Assembly (NCBI RefSeq): GCF_026151205.1
Contig: NC_087075.1
Location: 3,694,359 to 3,758,358, forward strand
Length of the DNA stretch: 64,000 nucleotides
Source: Bolinopsis microptera
Lineage: Eukaryota > Ctenophora > Tentaculata > Lobata > Bolinopsidae
Direction of reading: 5' to 3'
The translations under genes and the position numbers were made by a program. Positions 44,457 to 56,274 of the stretch are shown piece after piece (positions within the stretch are counted from its first letter, which is position 1; each line of letters opens with the position of its first letter). The notes below the pieces were generated by a model, which was given only the letters and a program-made list of their open reading frames with translations, was not told the DNA's origin and did no database searches.

Positions 44457-44579
44457 AAACTAAGACTCGGGGATGAAGATTGGACTAAATTCACACCACG
44501 TGAGCGCAATTATATTGGTCACGTGTTAGACTCAAGTGAGCTGTTTATACTGAGTATATCAGATGGTAACTATGTTAAT

Positions 44580-44665
44580 TACTATATGGTAGCTAAGCAG
44601 GGAGGGGTTCCAATGGGCCTCTAATTAAGAGGTGCAATGTGAGTTTGATCCCCAACGTTAATTAG
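44580..44665 (+). ncRNA. tRNA-like head (possible SINE) with A and B boxes
   Basis: TAGCTAAGCAGG at 44590-44601 matches the polymerase III A box (TRGCNNAGYNGG) at every position, and GTTTGATCC at 44643-44651 matches the B box with one change. Between them CCTCTAATTAAGAGG can form an anticodon-like stem. The outer acceptor stem does not pair well, so a tRNA-derived SINE head or decayed tRNA is more likely than a working tRNA. Confidence 0.35.
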
Positions 44666-46240
44666 TGAAATTGTGGAGTCACCATCAATTAAGCTGGCTA
44701 ACATTCACCTGAGTTTTATATAAACCGTTTTGTTATAAGAACGGAAATGAAGGCTTCGTCGATAGCTTCATCAGTAATTATCATAATCAAGAAATTAACA
44801 TTAAATTAAATTATTAAATTACTGTAGTGTGATGATCTGGGGCTTCAAGAGTTCGGAGTTATATATATGATAATTTTTGGAACTAATTTATTATTTTGAT
44901 TACCAACATATCTTTGAAAATGTATCGTTCGGTTTTCGTTTTGGTGTTCTATTCTGATCACGTTTTGAACTATTAATGAATGCTAGCAGGGGTGATTATG
45001 TTCATGCTGCTTCGGTTTTTCAATCGAAAATCATTAACTTTCAAGTCGTTTAATTATATTAGTTAAGGAATTTTACTAGAAAGTGATTATGTCAGCATAC
45101 GTCTTATTATTTATACTTTTATACGCCGATGAGAAAAAGTGAAATTCGTTATTTCGTTCTTAGAAAAATAAATTAATTTCAATAGGAAAAAGTAAAGCCG
45201 TTAACTTTAAGATAAAAACGACACAACATTTTACCCTCAAAACCTCTGTAAGGAGGGCTGGAATTGTAAGGATTTCCAGTTTCGCATCTTTATTGGTCTC
45301 TTAGAAACTTAAAGTAATTTTATCTTTGCATACAAAGGTACAAAGATACCAAATGAAATTAGCGTTCATTTGTTTTTTTGTGAAAAATTCTGGGATATTC
45401 ACTCTTAAATATTTTTACATGATATACTACAGATATATATCTGCCTCGTAAATTTAAAATATTCAACAACGCAAAACCAGGAGATCTTTTGTGAAACACA
45501 CTAGAAACTCCTTAACAACGCCTTAACAACGCCTTAGCAACGCCTTAGCAACGCCTTAACAACGTCTTAATAACGCCTTAGCAACGCCTTAGGAACGCCT
45601 TAGGAACGCCCGAGTAACTAAAATAAGATAAATTACTAATAAACACTTGTCATGAAATAACTGTAAATTTATCCCTCAAAATGAACTAGAACTGTTGGAG
45701 CCGGGGAAGAATACCATTTTCCTTCCCGTACTAATTGACATCGCCTCCCCGCCGGTAATCCAGCACATAATCCTACCAATGATCAGTAGTTTCCCGGTTT
45801 AACCTCCAGATGATTCGTTATAAACAGTTAGTTAGCTTTTAACCAACGTCAGTGATCCGTTTGATTAATTAATTGATTAAACTCACATTGTAAAATATTC
45901 TGACACTGGTGTACACCCAAGTTTTATGATTTTTAATTTCATTTTGAATCTAGTTTTATCATTTTGAAGAGTTTCGATTTCATTTGAAGAGTTTCGCTTT
46001 CATTTGAAGAGTTTCTCTTTCATTTCCGTCCTTCACTGACCTCAGCTGAAGTTCCCATGCCCGCTCCAATAAATCGAGTATATGTTGTTATGAACTAATT
46101 GACCTCAAGTCATAAGCTTCTATCTTCACTTCCTAACTCAACCTCCATAATTTGAACTAGAGCACAACCAATTCAACCACATTATATACACCACAAGATC
46201 AGCCTAGCAACGGCCATTAACCAGCCACTGACAAGCCCCC
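44666..46240. other. Intergenic region between Pam17-like and Ly6-like genes
   Basis: Tail-to-tail gap. AT-rich, with an 11-base tandem repeat (AACGCCTTAGC, about ten units) at 45510-45610 and a triple TTTCATTTGAAGAGTTTCG near 45970-46020. No gene is recognised. Confidence 0.45.
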
Positions 46241-49200
46241 CTAGCCGTACACTAGGAAGTAAGTTAAGAAGATAATGGTCGAGAGCAGGGTCTGGGCGGC
46301 TCCGTTAGCGCCGACTGGCGGCGCTATCACACGGTCTCCTCCGTTACACAGTGGTTTATCACACAACCATGCGTCGCAAGGCTTGTTCTTTAACGGTTCT
46401 GACTGACTGCATATCTCCGCTGTTGGGGTGGGTGCAGGTTAATTATAAGGTTGAATAGTTGTCTTATTAATGAAATATGCAATTAATTAATTATATAATT
46501 AATTGATTATACTATTAATTTATTATTGGAATTATTTTAAAAGCAAATCAAGAACTAACGTATTATGAGCACGACGTTTATAATTGATATTTTTAATATT
46601 TGTTATATTGTATTGTACTATATTGTAATATATTGTATTGTATTGTATACTGTATTGTATACTGTATTGTATACTGTATTGTATACTGTATTGTATACTG
46701 TTTTGTATACTGTATTGTATATTGTATTGTATACTGTATTGTATACTGTATTGTATACTGTGTTGTATTGTATACTTATTGTATTGTATACTGTATTGTA
46801 TTGTATATTCTATACTACATTGTATATTGTATTGTATGTACTGTATTATACATGTGTATTATATTGTATTGTATATTACTGACCTGCTACTGAGCTCTTG
46901 TGGGGAGTACACTCTCTTATTATCTTAATTTCACCGTTCTCCTCATACTTTATCTGAAAATGAACTAGTTACTAGTAGTTGGTTATAGTTACTACTACTT
47001 GTAGTTACTACTACTATACTATTAGTTACTACTACTATACTATTAGTTACTACTACTATACTATTAGTTACTACTACTATACTATTAGTTACTACTACTA
47101 TACTATTAGTTACTACTAACTTGTAGTTGTACTACTACTATACCAACTATTAGTTACTACTATACTACTAGTAGTTACTAATACTATACTATTAGTTACT
47201 ACTAACTTGTAGTTGTACTACTACTATACCAACTATTAGTTACTACTAAGTACTACTTAACCACTAACCGGATATACATGGCTTACAGAAAAGCACAATG
47301 TAATAACCTCTAAACAATTTGAAGATGTACTGAGCATTTCACTTTTGATAATGTACTCATAATGGACAAATCTCTTCATTAAATAATGCATAATCTGTCA
47401 AGGTTGTTAAATACGTCAAATTTTCGTGAAATAATACGACGTATTCGGTTCTAATAAAGAATACGTCGTAATACGCCGTAATACGGTAATTTCTATGGAT
47501 TGTTAAATACGTCCACGAATACGCCATAATACGCCGTAATACGCTGATTTGTCAAAGACAAAATTAAACATTACAGCTGCGCGCCACCCTCATCATTGAT
47601 CATGCATTAAAGGAGTGCAGTTATACATGATAACTTAAATTTGTAATCAAATTTCATGGATAATCCGATAAGCAAACAATTTTTTGCGCGCACGACACAC
47701 CTTTTCGTAATACGTCAATTTTCGAGGATTAATACGTATTCGTATTCCAATACGTATTCCCTCCTAATACGTATTTAACAACCTTGTTAAATCTGTAACG
47801 AGTTGTTACTGGACAATGCACACCCAGACATCCAGTTACACAACATGTGATTACTGTTACTTCAACATCATAGCCAAATTGGAAGCAAGACTGTTTAGCA
47901 GTAATACTAGTAATATTAGTAATATTAGTAATATTAGTAATATTAGTAATATTAGTAATATTAGTAATATTAGTAATATTAGTAATATTAGTAATATTAG
48001 TAATATTAGTATTAGGATTATAATTAGTAGTATAATTACCTTAGCACACTTCTTGTAAGCACATTTATCGTCTATCTCTTCACAAACATCAGAGTCTTCC
48101 TTTTGTTACACATCTGTAGCAGGCAAAGTTCTCATTGTCTGATGTATCATCTGAAACACAAGGATTTATTAATTATTTGTACATTTCCTCTGAAACACAA
48201 AGATTTTTTTACTCGTCATGTCATAAAATATGTACATTGTACAAGGATTTATTTTACACTTCATTTGTCGTGAGGTTTGTAACATGCTCTAGATATTCAG
48301 TATTCTGATTCACACATGTAACATTCTCATTTCTCTGTCTTGGTAGAATGAGGTAACACTAAATAATTGCTGTCTACAATTTTGCAGACAATTCACAATT
48401 TCTAAAATTCTCGCGGTTAAAACAGCTCGTCAACATATTTTGCACAAATTTATAAATAAAGACGTGAATATACAGCAAATTAGTTCTCAAAGGAGGTTTA
48501 ATTGTAATAGTTAGAGGCCAAGCGGGCGCCAAAATCGAATTGCTCGATACATTACGGCACGTGCATATTCGTGCATGATTTACCCGCCTACGCGCGTGCA
48601 TATTCGTGCATTTACCTGGCTGTGCACGAGGAATTCCAACTTCCCAGAGTATCACAAATATGGGTACTATTTCAACTATCCTCATGTTTTATAATGTAGC
48701 TGTCTCGTAACCGTACCATAGCACTACATTCCTGCACAATCCTTGATTACATTAATATTTAACAAACTAATATAATATACATTATTAAGGAGCTACTGTA
48801 CATTAATATTGTCAGTTAATTTAACAAACTATTTTACGTATTAGCATACTGCCTTAGCATCAAATTACTTTTAACCATCGTTTTATTAATTATTTTAATA
48901 GCAAGTTAAAAAACAAAGCAGAGACTATTCTGAACGGCTAATAGCCATATAACAGCCGGTCGGTACCTACTTGCCGGGTGAACATGATATGACTCCGACC
49001 TTGTTAATTGGTGGTGACAGTGCGATTCTAACAATGGTTTCAACTTTCACGGTGTTAATGTTATCATACTAGAAACAGCCGTATGAAACAGGTTGATGAA
49101 GGAGTAAAAGAGTGAATGTGAAGATTTAGACGGCCCTAGTAATATAGAAACCACCCGAAGTAGACAGTAGACACTGAAACCGTACAATGTTAGTGTGTGG

Positions 49201-51554
49201 TAAAGTAGTGCACAACTGGGGAAATTAAGGACTCTTTTTTAACAGTTTGAATTGTAATCGATTGTAAAAAGAGACAACTAAATAAAGAGCCGGATTATGA
49301 TAGCTGTTTCAATTAATAACGAAAGTATTGTAAAAAGCAGATAAAAAAATAAACTGGCTGAAATTGTAAATTAATTTAAAGTTTAAACTGAACAGACAGA
49401 TTGAAATAGACAGAAACTACTCGGCTCTTAACCTCTGTCACAGCTATACTACAACCAACACTCACAAGAACTCTAAGGTTTACTAATTATACAAAACATT
49501 ATTTATGCAGCATAGTAACTGAGCTTATACCCGCAAAACACAACGTCAAGAGGAGGTGTCATTAATCGAGACAATCAAAAGCTGGCCATCAAGCCCCTAT
49601 CAAACCGGAAAATCCCTAATTAGACAAATTCACAGTTACAATTGCTGGGTAGCATGCTTAAAATATTTAATATTATACGGGGTAATATGCACTTTATCCT
49701 AAGTAGTTATAAGAAGACGACTGTAATTAGTGGGAGAGAGAGGTTTTCTAGAATATATAAATTATCACTTTCTTATCTTAAGAACGGTATCCACGTGGTA
49801 TCATTGTCATAGCAACCAATCCTATCACGTGATACTCACACGTCAAACGTCACAATCACAACTCAGAGCTATCAATATGCCCAGAATGATAAAGTATCTT
49901 ATATATGTACCATTCATTCCACTTGATGTATGACTTGGCACGTGTCCAAAACCGTGGTTCGTATTGGTCAGGAAGCTCAGGTTATGGTAACGTGCCAGGT
50001 CAGGTTTTGGACACGTGCCAAGCCAGGAAGGATTGCAATGTTCATATCTCCCCTCCCATTGACAAATACCACGCGTTTCTCCCTGCTCATGGCTATAATT
50101 ACACTTGCATTGTTTTACCCACTAGTGCGTGCAGCATGACCAGTGAAACTCATTGGTTACTCAGACAATAGAAGCACTGTGATTCCTTTCAGAATTATTA
50201 GCATACAATGCCACTAATGAAACCATAGCTGTATCAAAACTGTACAACAGTAGGTTCCCAGTCCTTCACCTCAAACAGCCATTACTCAGAAGCCATCAAG
50301 TCTAAAAAACTTTTGGCCAATGAATTTTGTTGACCAAAAAATGCAGATAATAGCATGTTCTTCCATTGATCAGTTAACCACGTGACACACGCCGTGAGAT
50401 TGGGTAAACAACTAGTTCTATACAGTCAGCTGGGTACTCAAAGAAATAGCTACAAAATATATCAACTCTAATTTGCTCATGAAATATGCACTATTTGATC
50501 GACAGAATTCCCTAGAATCTAGGATATAACACTATAATATATAACATATGATGTGTCAGTACTCAATTTGAACACAACAGCAGCCCTCGCTCAACAAGGC
50601 TTCCTCTTATCGAAGTAATACCCGCTCTGGTATGTACAACAACCCTCCAATAGGCAGGAAGTTGGGATTTTAAGAGAAGGTAAGAAAATATGTTCCTGTA
50701 GTATGTTGTATCGTGGATAAATAAGGACTTGTGGTAGGTTATAGTGGACAAATAAGGTCCTGGTATAACACCGTACTTTTCGAGTGATGTTATCTGGCTT
50801 TATCTAAGAGACAAAAAACTGGGAGGGGGCGATCAAAGTGTCTGAATATTGATGTTTTTTGCGTACTGGTCAAAATAGAAAATATCACAAATTCATTTCG
50901 AGTGTTTCTTCCAATATTTGTAATGAACAGTTAATCAAAGGAGCTTATTGGAATAACTGCATATTGTGTTTTGAAAACAAACTCAAATGAAACTAGAACC
51001 CCTGTATAAAAGGGTATTAAGATAAGATGTCTTATCTAAAAGTTAAGACTTGCTCTTGAAGCTTGACCGGGTATATGTGTTAGGATCGAGAAGAGACATG
51101 AACAAACACACACACCCGCACCAGCCAACTCATCCTCACCAATCAGCTGACTCGGTTTGTGTCACGTGACTTATTCCAGCCAAACACAAGCCGTTATCCC
51201 CTCTCTCTGACCTGTGACGGCTGATTAATTGAGCAGAGAGGGCACGTGGGCGAAATAACGGCTCCTGATTGGTGGAGAGAGGTCATGCGTCACAAATAAA
51301 GCCATATGATTGGTCAATAAAGAAGAGTCACGTGGCCATTAACCCAGTAGAATTTGTAGTAATAACGGTAATTTCACAGTTACCGTCTCTAAAAGTAGGC
51401 GGTGAGTGTTTGTTAAAGTAAGTAGGATCAGATCTTTCTGAATCTTGTTTCCATCACCTTCTTCAAATCCAAACGAGCTTAGAGATAAGAGATAAAGTAT
51501 AAGACCGTATGATAAAATTGTTAAATTGATAATAACATTGTTAAATGTAACCAT
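46241..51554 (-). CDS. GPI-anchored Ly6/three-finger protein, four exons
   Basis: Minus-strand exons: 51554-51458 (signal peptide MVTFNNVIINLTILSYGLIL YLLSLSSFGFEE), 48150-48040 (DTSDNENFACYRCVTK... EDSDVCEEIDDKCAYKKCAK), 46953-46884 (IKYEENGEIKIIRECTPHKS) and 46419-46241 (EICSQSEPLKNKPCDAWLCD, KPLCNGG, then a hydrophobic tail TLLSTIIFLTYFLVYG). Phases 1, 0, 1 agree. The cysteine order CxxC...C...C...C...C...C...CxxxxC...CN is that of Ly6/uPAR three-finger domains; the tail after APPVGANGAAQ is a GPI-anchor signal, so the mature protein sits on the outer cell surface. Exon 2 has one extra base near 48098 (after VTK), which stops the frame at CTC TGA: a pseudogene or a sequencing indel. Without it the product would be 151 residues. 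Exon 1 is the least certain. Confidence 0.65.
46600..46875. repeat. TATTGTATACTG microsatellite
   Basis: Twelve-base unit TATTGTATACTG with TATTG variants, about 22 units, in the last intron of the Ly6-like gene, ending a few bases downstream of the donor at 46883. Confidence 0.85.
46970..47250. repeat. TACTACTACTATACTATTAGT minisatellite
   Basis: 21-base unit repeated about five times cleanly and then as longer variants with AACTTGTAGTTGTACTAC. Located in the intron of the minus-strand Ly6-like gene. Confidence 0.8.
47399..47786. mobile_element. 388-bp MITE with 18-bp inverted ends
   Basis: Starts CAAGGTTGTTAAATACGT and ends with its exact inverse ACGTATTTAACAACCTTG. Subterminal words AATACGCCGTAATACG and AATACGTATTCGTATTCC repeat inside. 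Flanks TAATCTGT and TTAAATCTGT are similar but not a clean duplication. The end sequence suggests a hAT-type MITE; no protein. Confidence 0.75.
47903..48015. repeat. TAATATTAG nonamer microsatellite
   Basis: About 12 perfect units of AGTAATATT, lying within 30 bases of the donor (48039) of the Ly6-like exon 2 on the minus strand. Confidence 0.9.
49934..50022. repeat. 20-bp perfect inverted repeat with 49-base loop
   Basis: Left arm CTTGGCACGTGTCCAAAACC (49934-49953), right arm its exact reverse complement (50003-50022). Each arm contains one CACGTG. The loop repeats GTAACGTGCCAGGTCAGG. Confidence 0.85.
51120..51340. promoter_or_regulatory. Candidate regulatory cluster (CACGTG and CCAAT words)
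   Basis: Within 220 bases are three CACGTG palindromes (51163, 51243, 51329; the first inside the 10-bp palindrome GTCACGTGAC) and CCAAT or its inverse (ACCAATCAG at 51138, GATTGGTGG at 51269, GATTGGTC at 51308). CACGTG binds bHLH factors and CCAAT binds NF-Y in animals. It lies just downstream of the proposed Ly6-like exon 1, so it could be an intronic enhancer or the promoter of an unseen transcript. Confidence 0.3.
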
Positions 51555-54500
51555 AAAACCCTCTAACTGAGGGCCCAAATCTAAACACGTCATTGGATAC
51601 TGATATAGATGATTCATTCACGGATCTCTCAAACATGTATCGCTGTGAAACTAATCAAGACGTAAAACAGTTGGTACAGGATACTGCAGTTGGAAACAGA
51701 ATTAAGCTCAACGTTATTAGAATTTGGTGTATCATATCAACAAGGAATCCAGAGTAATTTGTAAATCTGCATGAGTATGTTTACTGGGTTTAGTAGAATG
51801 TCAGTCGTATCATTTTAAGAAATTCAATAGCAAATAGGTACGTGGTACGTTCATTAGATGGCTTTGTCACACATAAGTGGATTCATTTTGATCAATCTTT
51901 TGAAGTTCAAATAAAATGAAATATTTTATTCGTACCCTCCCTCTGGGAGGCTCAGGTCCCACCTCAATGTTAAATGTTTTGACTTACCACGTTTGCTCTA
52001 AACTTGCTATGAAGACAGTATCTCGACTTGATTGAAGCTGCCGAACCTTCATATTTTAACATTTAACACAAGTCATAATCCGCAATGAAAATCTTCAGTT
52101 CATTTTATTTTTAACTATAATTACAAACAAACGGGGGATTTTGTAAAGAATAAAATTTTATTTAGTTTTAAGATTGTCCGATGGTCGGGTCCTTGCTACT
52201 TATCTGATCAAGAGTCCGTGGTACTAAACAGGAGTAGTTAAGTGTATCTAATTGAAACATAAAACACAGCAAAACGGTCTAGTCAAAAGTGAAAACTGTA
52301 CTTCGAACAGCGTTAGCTTCATTAGTAAACGTCGTTACTGTTTAAAGGTTGCCCACACTCGACCATCACGGATCCTGTCCCAGACTTTATTTTAAACTCT
52401 CAGCTAACTGTTGTAATAACTTAATAAATACTCATTATAGTAAGTAAAATTGTCACACGATTATGTTATCATCAATTAGCTGATCAGTACCTAATGTTAA
52501 AGCATTCTACCGGAAATAAGTTCAGTTAACTAGTATAACGTATATAAAGCAAGATTTAAATGACTCTAACAAGCGAATATAGACCGTTGACACGAAATTA
52601 TGACTTGAAACTATAAAAGTTGGAATATGTTTAAAAACAGAGCAAAGTCGCAAATCCTGCACATTGGCTTATGATGCTACAAACTACCCGGCAATAATTA
52701 TGATTTTCATCACTTCAGAATCTCCGATACATTTTGTAATAGTGTACTGGTGATTGCACAAGCGTACTGGTGATTACACTGGCTTGTGATGCTGCCGGAA
52801 TTACGTGTGTGAACACTGCCGGAACTTGGTAGCAGTACAACTGATAATTTGCACTTATCTAATTGTACTGATCAGTTGACAGGATGTCAGTAAGTTAACC
52901 TTATTTAGTTAATTAATAACTTATTAAGTTAATTAATAACGAGATGTTAATTAAAGTGATGTGACTCTGAACTGGATTGGGGGATAGAGTGAAGTTCGCT
53001 TAAAATTATCAAATCTTACATGAGGTATACGTGTTGACAGAGCCGTTGCTCAGTAACCACGTGACCACTCCATAGCAACCAATCACAGCGCTGGATTAAC
53101 CTCACGTGGTTTTGTGATCCAATAGGGAAAAAATGAGCTAATAAACTTAATGGGGGTAATTTAGTTAATCGTCGGCGGAGCTTGTAGTTTTTCCTAAAGT
53201 ACAGGAGAGGTCTACACCAGGGGTAGTGATGGGTTTGTACCACTGTACCTTTTTAGTGTCCAACTTGACGCACTAATTGAGTTTTAACTTGTGAAATGAC
53301 AGATGTAAACTCTGTAGTTGTAGTAGGTATTTTATTTTTGAAGGCCTAGTTATTGACAAGGTCAACTGTAAAATCAGGCAGTTTTAAACGTTAAATGCTC
53401 AAATGAACATTTGTTTTAATCCGGCTATTATATAAAATATTTTGGTGCAATCATAAAAATATCATAAAATGGGGAAAAAGTTAGGAAGTTCCACAGGGAA
53501 AAATGTCAGTTTTAACAAAATGGTTTTATAAATTCAGCGTGAAACCCGCGCGCACGACAAATACACACCTAGCATGACAAATTAATTTTATAATGAGCCT
53601 GGTAAGGTTAGTAAATAAGCTCTAATCACCACTATAAATTGGTATAATTTCTGTCTCTCTGCAAACTAGTATATAATAATACATCCGTGGCAATTTGACC
53701 TAAAATGACCCAGCCAAGTATATTTGCAGCTATACTATTTTTGACGTGAAGCTTTAGAAGAAAACAAGAATAATTTTAATTTATATTTGTAGTTGGCAAA
53801 GTTAAAACCTGGCTCTTTGTACACATGAACATCAAACGTAGGGGACGACCTGAAAACAACAAGATAATACAGCAGGAAACGCGGACAAAACTAACGAGAT
53901 GTAAAGCCAAAGTGAAGGTAATAATAGTAAAGGTAATAGTAATATAATATAATATTATCAAGCTTTACATTTTAACATCTGTTAAATACATGACGGACTC
54001 TAAAGATGTTCATGTATTCACACCAACAATAAACTAGAATAATATCCAACAGGAATGTTCAGCATAATTAAATATTCACCGTCAGAAATATAAATCCACT
54101 AAATCAAATCTTCACGCCGGAACAACAGTGGTAAAAACAATGAATATGGCGGCTATCTTATACGAAGCTTAATGAAGATATCCTGAAGACCATTCTAGAA
54201 CTTTCTATCACCTAGCGACACCCTCAGCGTCACCTAGCAACATGAACAACCTCATTTAAGTGTACCATATCAATTTAAAAGTTTGTAGAAACGAGAGTTA
54301 TTAATTTATGCATGTTTCCCAATAATGGAACTAAAAACTGAGGCTTGAAAAAACATGAAAATTAACCACTCCCCCCTTGAAAGTATATTTAATTTAATCT
54401 TTTCAAATTGAATTTGAACATGAATAGAACAACAAGTTTCAGTCACAATGCACTGGTCACTAAACGAAGAACAGCAGGAAATGGAATGCAGATATTACAC

Positions 54501-54855
54501 CAGATAGTCTAAGATATGAAGTAAATAATACGGGAGATAAAACCCCACAACAACCTTTTGAACATATTTTCTGAATTTAAGAAATTAAGCTTCATTAGTT
54601 CATTGTTTCTAAATCAAGAACTTGTAAGACATGTCCACTATAATTCAATACAAATAGCCGAGAGGTTAGCTGCAACTGAAGCACTTAGCTGTGAGCTAAT
54701 GCTGGAGAAAATGCCACTTGCTGGAGATAACTTGGACCAATTTGTGATGTATGTGGTTTGAAATTGGCTAAATTACTCTCTTGCTTTGGGAAGTAGAGAC
54801 AATTTAATATGAGGATGAGTGTGCTGCCTCTGTGACGTGTTCTTAGTCTTTGGGA
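51555..54855. other. Intergenic region without recognised gene
   Basis: No gene seen. 53040-53130 has GTTGCTCAGTAACC (resembles an RFX X-box), CACGTG at 53058 and 53103, and AGCAACCAATCAC. A short open stretch at 54640-54765 (IAERLAATEALSCELMLEKM) is not recognised. Confidence 0.35.
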
Positions 54856-54856
54856 T

Positions 54857-55459
54857 GGCTAGTAGTGACTACAGTAGTGACTACAGTCAACAGTAGTGAC
54901 TACAGTAGTGACAACAGTCAACAGTAGTGACTACAGTAGTGACTACAGTATTGACAACAGTAGTGACTACAGTAGTGACAACAGTAGTGACAACAGTAGT
55001 GACTACAGTAGTGACTACAGTAGTGACTACAGTAGTGACTACAGTAGTGACTACAGTAGTAACTACAGTAGTTACTACAGTAGTGACTACAGTAGTGACT
55101 ACAGTAGTGACTACAGTAGTGACTACACTAGTGACTACAGTAGTGACTACAGTAGTGACTACAGTAGTGACTACAGTAGTGACTACAGTAGTGACTACAA
55201 TAGTGACTACAGTAGTGACTACAGTAGTGACTACAGTAGTGACTACAGTAATGACTACAGTAGTGACTACAGTAGTGACTACAGTAGTGACTACAGTAAT
55301 GACTACAGTAGTGACTACAGTAGTGACTACAGTAGTGACTACAGTAGTGACAACAGTAGTGACTACAGTAGTGACTACAATAGTGACTACAGAAGTGACA
55401 ACAGTAGTGACTACAGTAGTGACTACAATAGTGACTACAGAAGTGACTACAGTAGTTAG
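54857..55459. repeat. TAGTGACTACAG dodecamer microsatellite
   Basis: About 48 units of the 12-base word TAGTGACTACAG with single-base variants (GACAAC, TAATGAC, GAAGTGAC). All three forward frames are open over long stretches because the unit has no stop in them; these are not genes. Confidence 0.95.
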
Positions 55460-56165
55460 GTATATATGATTTGTATAATGAGTGGTCCTTCTCCAGGTCA
55501 GGTATTTCGGTCGAATGATTAAACCACTTATCCAACAACTGAACGTGTCATAAAATAAGCAGCAATACTAATAATAAACGTAGTTCTTCTAATATGGGAC
55601 GGCAATTTTAATTAGAAGGAATTATTCAAATCATTTATCGTTTATAATTATTTAGAGGACAGCTTATCTTGCCAGTTATTGAGTTATTGTAACTTAATTA
55701 CAAAAGTGTGAGGTCATTTGGGTTTATCTGTAGTTTGGAGCCTAACTTGGTCAAAGTTTTTAAAAGACTGTAAACATTATCTGTCCTTCAGACAACTGTC
55801 ACGAGGTGTGACAAATGGTCACGTGTGACATATGGTCTGGTCAGTCATGCACAAAATTAGCCATGTACCTGCATTTCGTAGCCCAAAACTTCATGCATGG
55901 AAGATGGGTGATCAAATTCAATCTGATTTTTAATGACTCCGAAATTAAACATTTTTCTATCATAAGTATCTGTCATATTGCGGTTGGTTTAGAATAACAT
56001 TAACACTTTAATTCACGATTCAAAGATTTTGGGGAATGTAACAGGAAAGTATGATAATATAGAGTAAAGACTAAAAAATGTCACCGAATAGACTACCAAA
56101 TTAGACATACAACAGCTGAAAGTTATCCCAACATTAAAATATTAAACGTAGAATGTATACATATT
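55460..56165. other. Intergenic DNA
   Basis: No feature beyond a CACGTG-containing inverted word GTCACGTGTGAC at 55818. Nothing coding recognised. Confidence 0.3.
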
Positions 56166-56173
56166 AACATAGT

Positions 56174-56266
56174 TTACTGGGCGGCGCTCAGCCTGTCATT
56201 CCGCCGAATCTCTATTCGAAAATCTAGCTATTCTATTTATGAATATAGCCTGAGGTCCCCAGGTAA
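56174..56266 (+). mobile_element. 93-bp GC-rich MITE, copy 3, with perfect 8-bp TSD
   Basis: Element TTACTGGGCGGCGCTCAGCC...GGTCCCCAGGTAA between two copies of AACATAGT (56166-56173, 56267-56274). It is the best-preserved member of the family at 1769 and 11823 and fixes the family ends. Confidence 0.8.
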
Positions 56267-56274
56267 AACATAGT

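Larger units (their letters stand above)
48151..51457 (-). other. First intron of the Ly6-like gene
   Basis: Contains a ~40-base direct repeat around GTGCATATTCGTGCAT (48559-48612), a 20-bp perfect inverted repeat (49934-50022), and a cluster of CACGTG and CCAAT/ATTGG words between 49790 and 51340. No coding sequence recognised. Confidence 0.4.

Noticed and set aside
45657-45800. Open stretch ending NTIFLPVLIDIASPPVIQHI
   Set aside because: Looks protein-like, but no splice partner, start or homologue could be named; length is within chance.
46565-46928. Frames encoding YCIVYCIVYCIV
   Set aside because: Microsatellite TATTGTATACTG; the only real coding here is the short minus-strand Ly6-like exon at 46884-46953.
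54558-54761. 67-codon frame containing IAERLAATEALSCELMLEKM
   Set aside because: Some coding flavour in the second half, but no homologue or splice structure recognised.
54896-55538. Frames encoding SSDYSSDY, TTVVTTVV and CSHYCSHY
   Set aside because: All come from a 12-base microsatellite with no stop codons; no conserved flanks.
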